Made by a program: the position numbers and the translations under genes. From JACVRW01 sp035705985 (GTDB lineage: Bacteria; Actinomycetota; Thermoleophilia; Solirubrobacterales; Thermoleophilaceae): a stretch of DNA of 10,911 nucleotides. Of this stretch, positions 5,513 through 10,911 are shown piece by piece. Numbering within the stretch: the first letter of the stretch is position 1; every line of letters begins with the position of its first letter. The stretch covers positions 1 to 10,911 of the forward strand of contig DASSVP010000161.1 of the NCBI GenBank assembly GCA_035705985.1. The letters are read 5' to 3'. Under the pieces are notes generated by a model. The model saw only the letters and a list, made by a program, of their open reading frames with translations. It was not told the origin of the DNA and made no database searches.

Positions 5513-6876
5513 GCCTGCGCGCCCGGATAGCGGGGGCGGCCGCGCTCGCGGTGGCTCTCGTTGTGGTGATTGCCGCGGTGGCGATCTACCTCGGCGTGCG
5601 CTCCGAGCTCCGGGGCGAGGTCGACGACTCGCTCCGCGAGCGGGCCGACCTCGTCGCGCGGGTCGCGGACCGCCCCACGCTGGGGATGGCGCCGGCGGAG
5701 CGCCCGGGCGCTGGCCGCGGCTTCCCGGCCCCGCCGCCCGAGCCGTTCGGCGGCCCGGAGGGCTCCGTGCAGCTCGTGCTGCCGTCCGGGGACGTGCTCA
5801 GGCCGCCCGGTGCGGGGGAGGGCGTGCCCGTGACGGCGCGCACGCACGAGATCGCGCGCGGCGAGGGGCCGAGCGAGAGCCTCGACGACGCCCACGTGTC
5901 CGGCACGCACCTCCGGGTGCTGACCCGCGCCCTGTCCGGCGGCGGCGCGATCCAGCTCGCGCGGCCTGTGGACGAGGTCGACCGCCAGCTCGACCGCGTC
6001 CTGCTGGTCCTGCTGATCGTGGGAGCGGCCGGCGTCGCCCTCGGGGCGGCGCTCGCCGCGGGCGTCGCGCGCACAGCGCTCGCTCCGATCGGCCACTTCA
6101 CCAGGCGCACCGAGGAGCTGGCGGGCGCGCCGGACCCGTCGCAGCGCATCGACGCCGGCCGCGGCGATGAGCTCGGCCGGCTCGCGCGCAGCTTCAACCA
6201 GACGCTCGACTCGCTCGAGCGCTCCGTCGAGGCCCAGCGCCAGCTCGTCGCGGACGCCAGCCACGAGCTGCGCACGCCGATCGCCAGCCTGCGGGCGAAC
6301 ATCCAGACGCTCGAGCACGACGAGCGCCTGCCGCCGCCGGAGCGGGAGAACCTGCGCGCGGACATCGTCGCGGAGCTCGACGAGCTCACCGCGCTCGTCG
6401 CCGACATCGTGGAGCTCGCGCGGGGGACGAAGCCGGCCGAGCTGGCGGACGAGGTGCGGCTCGACGAGATCGTGCGCGACGTGGCCGCCCGCGCCCGGGC
6501 GCGCTCGAACGGCGTGGCGATCGAGATCGCGGCCGAGCCGACCGTCGTGCGCGGCGAGCCGGCCCGCATCCAGCGCGCGGTCTCGAACCTCCTGGACAAC
6601 GCGCTCAAATGGAGCCCCGGCGGCAGCACCGTCGAGATCGACGTGGCGGACGGCGGCCTCAGCGTGCGCGATCACGGGCCCGGCTTCGCGGAGATCGACC
6701 TGCCGCATGTCTTCGAGCGCTTCTACCGCGCCGACACCGCGCGCTCGATGCCGGGGTCGGGGCTGGGCCTCGCGATCGTGCGCCAGGCGGCCGAGGCCCA
6801 CGGCGGCGAGGCGCGGGCGTCCAACGCGCCCGGCGGCGGAGCGCTCGTGCACGTCACGTTCGGCGACTCGCGCTGA
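5509..6876 (+). CDS. Sensor histidine kinase, partner of the OmpR-type regulator
   Basis: A 455-residue membrane kinase. TM1 spans about 7-30 and TM2 about 164-187, flanking an extracytoplasmic sensor region of about 130 residues with a Pro/Gly-rich stretch (63-84). A HAMP linker (188-240) follows, then the dimerisation domain with His252 in SHELRTP, and a complete ATP-binding domain: N box SNLLDNALKW (359-368, Asn360 and Asn364), G1 DHGPGF (388-393), F box FERFYR (402-407) and G2 GSGLGLAIV (416-424). All catalytic residues are present, so it should autophosphorylate and signal to the regulator encoded just upstream. The start is GTG 5509 in a GTGA overlap with the regulator stop, preceded by GGGAG about 4 nt upstream. 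The sensor domain matches nothing I recognise, so the stimulus is unknown. Confidence 0.96.
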   Translation: MSLRARIAGAAALAVALVVVIAAVAIYLGVRSELRGEVDDSLRERADLVARVADRPTLGMAPAERPGAGRGFPAPPPEPFGGPEGSVQLVLPSGDVLRPPGAGEGVPVTARTHEIARGEGPSESLDDAHVSGTHLRVLTRALSGGGAIQLARPVDEVDRQLDRVLLVLLIVGAAGVALGAALAAGVARTALAPIGHFTRRTEELAGAPDPSQRIDAGRGDELGRLARSFNQTLDSLERSVEAQRQLVADASHELRTPIASLRANIQTLEHDERLPPPERENLRADIVAELDELTALVADIVELARGTKPAELADEVRLDEIVRDVAARARARSNGVAIEIAAEPTVVRGEPARIQRAVSNLLDNALKWSPGGSTVEIDVADGGLSVRDHGPGFAEIDLPHVFERFYRADTARSMPGSGLGLAIVRQAAEAHGGEARASNAPGGGALVHVTFGDSR

Positions 6877-6893
6877 GTGCCACACTGCCGCCC

Positions 6894-7793
6894 GTGGCCA
6901 CGGTCCTCGTGCTCGGCGTCGGCGGCGTCCTCGGCGAGGCGTGGATGTGGGGGTACCTCGGCGGCCTGCGGCGGGCCGGCGGTCAGGATCCCCGGCGCGC
7001 CAAGCAGCTGATCGGGACGTCCGCCGGCTCCATCGTCGCGGCGCGCCTGGCCGGCGGCGAGGACCCCGCGCGAGGCGAGGAGCGCGTGCGCTGGGACGGC
7101 GAGGCGGAGCCGGAGCGCCGGACGAGTGCCCTGCGGGCAGCGATCGAGGGCGCGACGCGCATCTCGATGGGCGCCCTCTCGCCACTCGCGGCGCCCGCGC
7201 TCATGGCGGCGACGCCTGGCGGCGCGCTCGCGCGGGCGGCCGTGCTCGCGCGTGTGCCGTCCGGGCGAATCGAGCTGCGCGAGCTTCGCTCGCGGGTCGA
7301 GGCGCTCGGCCCGGCGTTCGACGACGGCCGGCTCAACATCGTCGCGGTGGACCGCGGCTCCGGCCGGCGGGTGGTGTTCGGGAGCGACTCGGCGCCCGAC
7401 GCGAGCGTCGCCGAGGCCGTCGCGGCCTCCTGTGCCGTCCCGGGGCTGTTCGCGCCCGTGGACATCGCCGGCCGCGAATACGTGGACGGCGGGGTCTGGA
7501 GCCCCACGAACCTCGACCTGGCAAGTGCGGGCAGCGGCGACCGCGTGCTCTGCCTGGTCCCCACGGCCGTCATGGGCACGGGTCCAGCGATCGCGCTGCG
7601 AGGTCTCGCGGCCGGCTGGCGCATGGCGACCTCGGTGGAGGCCGCCGCGGCGCGGCGGCGCGGCGCGGAGGTCGAGATCGTGGCGCCCGACCCCGGCTCC
7701 GCGAGGGCGATGGGCACGGACCTGATGAACCCCGGGCGCCGCGCGAGCGTCCTGGCGGAGGGGTTTCGGCAGGGCTCGGCCCGGGAGGGTTAG
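6894..7793 (+). CDS. Patatin-like phospholipase (RssA-like)
   Basis: A 299-residue patatin-fold serine hydrolase, probably a cytoplasmic or membrane-associated lipid acyl hydrolase. The oxyanion-hole loop GVGGVLGEAW (8-17) is at the N-terminus, the nucleophile elbow GTSAG with Ser43 is at 41-45, and the catalytic Asp198 lies in YVDGG (196-200), so the Ser-Asp dyad is complete. The family segment AVAASCAVPGLFAP (175-188) also fits. No signal peptide or clear membrane helix is seen. The frame is open upstream to 6609 inside the kinase gene, but GTG 6894 is chosen because it starts directly before the beta-strand VATVLVLGVGG and clears the kinase stop by 17 bp. No Shine-Dalgarno site is visible, so translation may depend on the kinase gene. 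The substrate is unknown. Confidence 0.92.
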   Translation: MATVLVLGVGGVLGEAWMWGYLGGLRRAGGQDPRRAKQLIGTSAGSIVAARLAGGEDPARGEERVRWDGEAEPERRTSALRAAIEGATRISMGALSPLAAPALMAATPGGALARAAVLARVPSGRIELRELRSRVEALGPAFDDGRLNIVAVDRGSGRRVVFGSDSAPDASVAEAVAASCAVPGLFAPVDIAGREYVDGGVWSPTNLDLASAGSGDRVLCLVPTAVMGTGPAIALRGLAAGWRMATSVEAAAARRRGAEVEIVAPDPGSARAMGTDLMNPGRRASVLAEGFRQGSAREG

Positions 7794-7796
7794 AGT
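7791..7796 (+). promoter_or_regulatory. Candidate -10 box for a leaderless internal transcript
   Basis: TAGAGT matches TANNNT and uses the patatin stop codon (TAG 7791-7793) as its first half. It ends 6 nt before the ATG at 7803, the spacing of leaderless actinobacterial genes. No convincing -35 box is present 16-18 nt upstream. If real, it would let the membrane protein and carboxylase be transcribed apart from the two-component operon. Confidence 0.35.
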
Positions 7797-7802
7797 CGGT
7801 CT

Positions 7803-8081
7803 ATGCCCTGCCTGGTGGCGTTGCTGGCACTGATCTCGCCGCGGCTCGCCCTGTTCGCGCTGTGGCTGTTCAGCAACGTGCTCGACCGCGCATACGACGG
7901 CTGGCTGCTGCCGCTGCTCGGCTTCTTCCTGCTGCCGTGGACCACGCTCGCCTATGCCGTGATGTGGGACACGGGTACGAGGACGGTCGATGGCTTCGAG
8001 TGGTTCATCGTCGTCCTCGCCTTCGTTGCCGACCTCGCCTCGTATGCCGGCGGACGCAGCTATCGCAGCGCCCGCGACTGA
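7803..8081 (+). CDS. Small conserved-looking membrane protein, 92 residues
   Basis: An integral membrane protein with three probable helices at about 3-25, 33-55 and 64-83, rich in Leu, Trp and Phe, with short charged loops (SNVLDRAYDG, WDTGTRTVDG) and a basic C-terminal tail (GGRSYRSARD). The pattern LLPLLGFFLLPWTTLAYAVMW (35-55) followed by GFEWFIVVLAFVADL (64-78) looks like a family of short hypothetical membrane proteins of actinobacteria; I know of no function for it. ATG 7803 is a clear start; a purine-rich GGGAGGG about 12 nt upstream is a weak Shine-Dalgarno, or the gene is leaderless from the TAGAGT box. It starts 9 bp after the patatin gene, and its last 38 bp overlap the start of the carboxylase gene, so it is likely co-transcribed with it. 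Confidence 0.82.
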   Translation: MPCLVALLALISPRLALFALWLFSNVLDRAYDGWLLPLLGFFLLPWTTLAYAVMWDTGTRTVDGFEWFIVVLAFVADLASYAGGRSYRSARD

Positions 8082-10833
8082 GCGGGACGCCGGGCTCCGG
8101 CGCGACATCCGCGAGCTCGGCGCGATGCTCGGGCGCACGCTCGTGCGCCAGGAGGGAGAGCCGCTGCTCGAGCTGGTGGAGCGCATTCGCGGGCTGATCC
8201 GGTCGGATCGCGAAGCCGCGGGCGCGCTGCTCGCGGAGGTCGAGCCCGTGACCGCGATCCGGCTCGTCCGCGCGTTCACCACGTACTTCCACCTCGCGAA
8301 TGTCGCCGAGCAGGTGCATCGCGGCCGCGAGCTGGCCGCGCTCCGGGCCCGCGACGGAAGCTGGCTGACGCAGGCGGTGGATCGCATCGAGGCTGCCGGC
8401 ATCCCGCGCGAGGAGCTGGCGGCCGAGGTTGCGCGGCTCGGCGTCCGGCCGGTCTTCACGGCACATCCCACGGAGGCCGCGCGTAGGACCGTCCTCTACA
8501 AGCTGCGCCAGATCGCCGAGCTGCTCGAGGGCGGCGAGCCGCGCGCGCCCGCGCGCCTCGAGGAGACGATCGACCTCCTGTGGCAGACCGACGAGCTGCG
8601 CATCGCCCGGCCCGACGTAGTCGACGAGGCGCGCAACGCGGTCTGGTACCTCGACAACCTGCACGCGGACGCCGCCCCGCACGTGCTCGACCAGCTCACG
8701 GACGAGCTGCGGCGGCTCGAGCTCGAGCCGGACCCCATGGCGCGGCCGCTCGCGTTCGGCAGCTGGATCGGCGGCGACCGCGACGGGAACCCGAACGTCG
8801 GCCCCGACAGCCTCGGCCGCGTGCTCGGCCTGCAGTACGACCACGGGGTCCGCGACGCGATCCGCGTGGTGGACGTACTGCGGCGCGACCTGTCGAGCTC
8901 CGTCCGGATCGCGGGGGCCACGCCGGACCTGCAGGCGTCGCTCGCGCGCGACCTCGAGCTGCTCCCCGAGGTGGAGCCGCGCTTCCTCCGGCTGAACGCC
9001 GAGGAGCCGTACCGGCTGAAGCTCACCTGCATCCAGCAGAAGCTCGCGAACACGCGCCGTCGGCTCGCGAGCGGGCTGCCGCACGAGCCCGGCCGCGACT
9101 ACCGCGGCGTCGCGGAGCTCCACGCCGACCTGCGGCTCGTGCGCGACTCGCTGATGGAGCACCGCGGCCGCCTCATCGCCGAGGGCCGGATCGAGCGCGC
9201 GATGCGCACCCTGTCGGCGTTCGGGCTGCATCTCGCGACGCTCGACGTGCGCGAGCACGCGGACGCCCACCACCACGCGGTGGGCCAGCTCATCGACGCG
9301 CTGGCGCCCCCCCGCGGCGGGACGGCGGGCACCAAAGACGGCCCGCCGGCAGGTGGCGCATCGATTGGGCGCTCTACACCGAATGCGTGCGCCACCTCCT
9401 ACGGGGAGCTCGATCGTGACGAGCGCCGCGCGCTCCTTTCGCGGGAGCTGGCCTCGCGCCGTCCTCTCGCCTTCTCCCCGCCGCCGCTCGACGAGGCCGG
9501 CCGGCGCACTCTCGCCACCTTCACCGCGATACGGGAAACGCACGAGCGCTACGGGAGCGAGACGATCGAGTCGTACGTCGTCTCGATGTGCCGGGGCGCG
9601 GACGACCTCTTCGCCGCGGTGGTCCTCGCCCGCGAGGCGGGCGCGACCAACCTGGGCTTCGTGCCGCTGCTCGAGACCATGGACGAGCTGCGCGAGGCCG
9701 ACCGCGTGCTCCGCGAGCTGCTCTCGGACCCGGCCTACCGGGCGCTCGTGGCCGATCGGGACGACGTGCAGGAGGTGATGCTCGGCTACTCGGACTCGAA
9801 CAAGGAGGCCGGGATCACCGCGAGCCAGTGGGAGATCCACCGGGCGCAGCAGCGCCTTCGCGACGCGGCCGCCGAGTTCGGCGTCCGGCTGCGGCTCTTC
9901 CACGGCCGCGGCGGCACGGTCGGCCGCGGCGGCGGGCCCGCCCACGACGCGATCCTCGCCCAGCCGCCGCGAACGCTCGACGGCGAGATCAAGGTCACGG
10001 AGCAGGGCGAGGTCATCTCCGACAAGTACCTCGTGCCGAGCCTCGCGCGCGAGAACCTGGAGCTGATGCTGGCGGCGGCGCTCGAGGCGACCGTGCTGCA
10101 CCGTCGCCCGCGCATGTCGCCGGAGGCGCTCGCGAGCTGGGTGGAGGCGATGGACCTCGTGTCGGACGCGTCCTTCCAGCGCTACCGGGCGCTCGTCGAG
10201 GACCCGCTGCTGCCCGACTACTACCTGGCCTCTACGCCGGTCGAGCTGCTCGCCGAGCTCCATCTCGGCTCGCGGCCGTCGCGCCGCCCGGACTCGGGCG
10301 GCGGCATCGGGGCGCTGCGGGCGATCCCGTGGGTGTTCGGCTGGACGCAGTCGCGCCAGATCGTGCCCGGCTGGTACGGGGTGGGGACTGGGCTCGCCGC
10401 CGCGCGGGAGGCCGGGCTGGAGGCGCGGCTGGGCGACATGCACGACGGATGGTGGTTCTTTCGCAACTTCCTCTCGAACGTGGCGATGACGCTCGCCAAG
10501 ACGGACCTGGAGATCGCGGGCCACTACGTGGAGCGGCTCGTGGCGCCGGAGCTGAGGCGCCTGTTCGGCGACATCCGCGCGGAGTACGAGCTCACGATGT
10601 CCGAGCTGCTCAGGCTCCGCGGCGAGGAAGAGCTGCTGGGCGCCGACCCGGTGCTCCAGCGCACGCTCCGGGTGCGTGACGACTACCTCGCGCCGCTCCA
10701 CTATCTCCAGGTGGCGCTGACGGAGCGGAGCCGCGCGCGCCACCGGGCGGGCGAGGAGCCCGACCCGGATCTGGCGCGCGCGCTGCTCCTGACCGTCAAC
10801 GGGATAGCTGCCGGCCTGCGGAATACCGGCTGA
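8044..10833 (+). CDS. ppc: Phosphoenolpyruvate carboxylase
   Basis: A 929-residue cytoplasmic enzyme that joins bicarbonate to phosphoenolpyruvate, giving oxaloacetate to refill the citric acid cycle. Motifs run in normal order: FTAHPTE with catalytic His141; GSWIGGDRDGNPNV (239-252); LDVREHA (400-406); GYSDSNKEAG (581-590) with Lys587; FHGRGGTVGRGGGP (619-632) with His620, Arg622 and Arg628; TEQGEVISDKY (652-662); WVFGWTQSRQIVPGW (763-777); and terminal GLRNTG. Counterparts of the E. coli aspartate-inhibition residues are present (Arg628, Lys819, Arg878, Asn927), so aspartate feedback is expected. ATG 8044 is chosen over the longer frame (7990) because it yields MPADAAIAAP and a normal length; the longer version adds a Ser-rich tail translated from the membrane-protein gene. 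Residues 422-452 are an unusual low-complexity insert of about 28 extra residues, described separately. The gene is otherwise intact. Confidence 0.97.
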   Translation: MPADAAIAAPATERDAGLRRDIRELGAMLGRTLVRQEGEPLLELVERIRGLIRSDREAAGALLAEVEPVTAIRLVRAFTTYFHLANVAEQVHRGRELAALRARDGSWLTQAVDRIEAAGIPREELAAEVARLGVRPVFTAHPTEAARRTVLYKLRQIAELLEGGEPRAPARLEETIDLLWQTDELRIARPDVVDEARNAVWYLDNLHADAAPHVLDQLTDELRRLELEPDPMARPLAFGSWIGGDRDGNPNVGPDSLGRVLGLQYDHGVRDAIRVVDVLRRDLSSSVRIAGATPDLQASLARDLELLPEVEPRFLRLNAEEPYRLKLTCIQQKLANTRRRLASGLPHEPGRDYRGVAELHADLRLVRDSLMEHRGRLIAEGRIERAMRTLSAFGLHLATLDVREHADAHHHAVGQLIDALAPPRGGTAGTKDGPPAGGASIGRSTPNACATSYGELDRDERRALLSRELASRRPLAFSPPPLDEAGRRTLATFTAIRETHERYGSETIESYVVSMCRGADDLFAAVVLAREAGATNLGFVPLLETMDELREADRVLRELLSDPAYRALVADRDDVQEVMLGYSDSNKEAGITASQWEIHRAQQRLRDAAAEFGVRLRLFHGRGGTVGRGGGPAHDAILAQPPRTLDGEIKVTEQGEVISDKYLVPSLARENLELMLAAALEATVLHRRPRMSPEALASWVEAMDLVSDASFQRYRALVEDPLLPDYYLASTPVELLAELHLGSRPSRRPDSGGGIGALRAIPWVFGWTQSRQIVPGWYGVGTGLAAAREAGLEARLGDMHDGWWFFRNFLSNVAMTLAKTDLEIAGHYVERLVAPELRRLFGDIRAEYELTMSELLRLRGEEELLGADPVLQRTLRVRDDYLAPLHYLQVALTERSRARHRAGEEPDPDLARALLLTVNGIAAGLRNTG
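9307..9399 (+). repeat. In-frame palindromic insert within the carboxylase gene
   Basis: This segment encodes residues 422-452, a Gly/Ala/Pro/Ser/Thr-rich stretch between LIDALA and YGELDRDERRALL; the E. coli enzyme has only about three residues there. It holds two perfect hairpins: CGGCGGGC (9323-9330) with GCCCGCCG (9341-9348) around 10 nt, and AGGTGGCGCA (9351-9360) with TGCGCCACCT (9388-9397) around 27 nt. Codons change sharply: of the 22 codons from 9331 to 9396, eight end in A or T (AAA, GCA, GGT, GCA, ATT, TCT, ACA, AAT), a rarity in the rest of the gene. The reading frame is kept and no stop is created. This suggests a small palindromic element inserted into a surface loop. No convincing target-site duplication was found and the exact ends are uncertain. 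Confidence 0.6.
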
Positions 10834-10911
10834 ACTCCGCGACGTCCGCCGCGAAGCGCTCCGGCTCCTCCCAGTGGAACGCGTGGCCGGCGCCCTGGTA
10901 GACGATCAGCC
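10796..10911 (-). CDS. Alpha/beta hydrolase, C-terminal fragment
   Basis: Only the last 37 codons lie in the window; the gene enters from the right edge and ends at TGA 10798-10796. The peptide reads LIVYQGAGHAFHWEEPERF, then AADVAEFSRYSAGRQLSR. The strand followed by GAGHAFHWEEPE is the typical C-terminal segment of alpha/beta-fold hydrolases, with the catalytic-triad His in GHAFHW, followed by the last helix (PERFAADVAEFSR). The substrate cannot be inferred. It is convergent with the carboxylase gene and overlaps its 3' end by 38 bp, leaving no intergenic space for a terminator. Confidence 0.8.
   Translation of the reverse strand, partial: LIVYQGAGHAFHWEEPERFAADVAEFSRYSAGRQLSR

Noticed and set aside
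5470..7185. A 571-codon minus-strand frame opposite the kinase
   Set aside because: Antisense shadow of a kinase with all catalytic boxes; no domain signal of its own.
7990..8043. Longer start for phosphoenolpyruvate carboxylase
   Set aside because: It adds a Ser/Pro-rich stretch translated out of frame from the membrane-protein gene; ATG 8044 gives normal length.
6167..8197. A 676-codon plus-strand frame spanning the kinase, patatin and membrane-protein genes
   Set aside because: It is an off-frame reading of three supported genes, very rich in Arg and Ser, with no domains.
9301..9410. Double frameshift as the cause of the odd carboxylase segment
   Set aside because: The frames before and after are the same, the extra length is real compared with the E. 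coli enzyme, and the hairpins and codon shift point to an insertion rather than a misread stretch. Only reads could exclude an error fully.
8005..10743. A 912-codon open frame on the minus strand across the whole carboxylase gene
   Set aside because: High GC leaves few stop codons in the antisense frames. The translation is Arg/Ala/Leu/His-rich with no recognisable domain, while the plus strand encodes a complete enzyme.
1..10911. tRNA, rRNA, CRISPR array, insertion sequence or prophage genes
   Set aside because: No cloverleaf, spaced identical repeats, transposase, integrase or phage-type reading frame was recognised on either strand by eye.

Overview
The window is chromosomal DNA from a GC-rich, probably actinobacterial organism. 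Codons almost always end in G or C, and genes are packed with 4-bp overlaps and GTG starts. Several genes have a TANNNT-like box about 6-7 nt before the start codon, the layout of leaderless genes. Protein style and gene types would suit the class Thermoleophilia (Solirubrobacterales/Gaiellales), but that placement is an inference.

Layout. (a) 1-1573, plus strand: the 3' part of an FAD-dependent oxidoreductase gene, then a small cold-shock protein gene with its own probable promoter and 5'-UTR hairpin. (b) 1574-1836: a convergent intergenic stretch with three hairpins and a possible small gene (1712-1891). (c) 1837-4743, minus strand: a secreted or membrane-anchored repeat protein, a strong 14-bp hairpin, then an acyl-CoA ligase coupled by an ATGA overlap to a short citrate synthase/citryl-CoA lyase-like protein. 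(d) 4744-4834: a 91-bp divergent control region with four 11-bp direct repeats. (e) 4835-6876, plus strand: an OmpR-family response regulator and its histidine kinase, overlapping by 4 bp. (f) 6894-10833, plus strand: a patatin-like phospholipase, a small three-helix membrane protein and phosphoenolpyruvate carboxylase, closely spaced or overlapping. (g) 10796-10911, minus strand: the C-terminal end of an alpha/beta hydrolase, overlapping the carboxylase gene tail to tail.

How the parts may work together. The two-component system and the divergent repeat protein share a control region with four phased 11-bp repeats, the architecture expected for an OmpR/PhoB-type operator. The repeat protein carries His/Glu clusters in a duplicated unit, so a CpxP/ZraP-like accessory role in the cell envelope is possible but unproven. 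The ligase and the lyase-like protein probably activate and cleave (or condense) an unidentified organic acid as its CoA thioester; the lyase-like protein lacks the Asp expected in the active site. Phosphoenolpyruvate carboxylase supplies oxaloacetate.

Most unusual feature: the phosphoenolpyruvate carboxylase gene carries an in-frame stretch of about 28 extra codons (9307-9399) made of two hairpins, with codon use unlike the rest of the gene. It looks like a palindromic element inserted into a working gene, similar in concept to Rickettsia palindromic elements. No complete mobile element, tRNA, rRNA or CRISPR array is visible.
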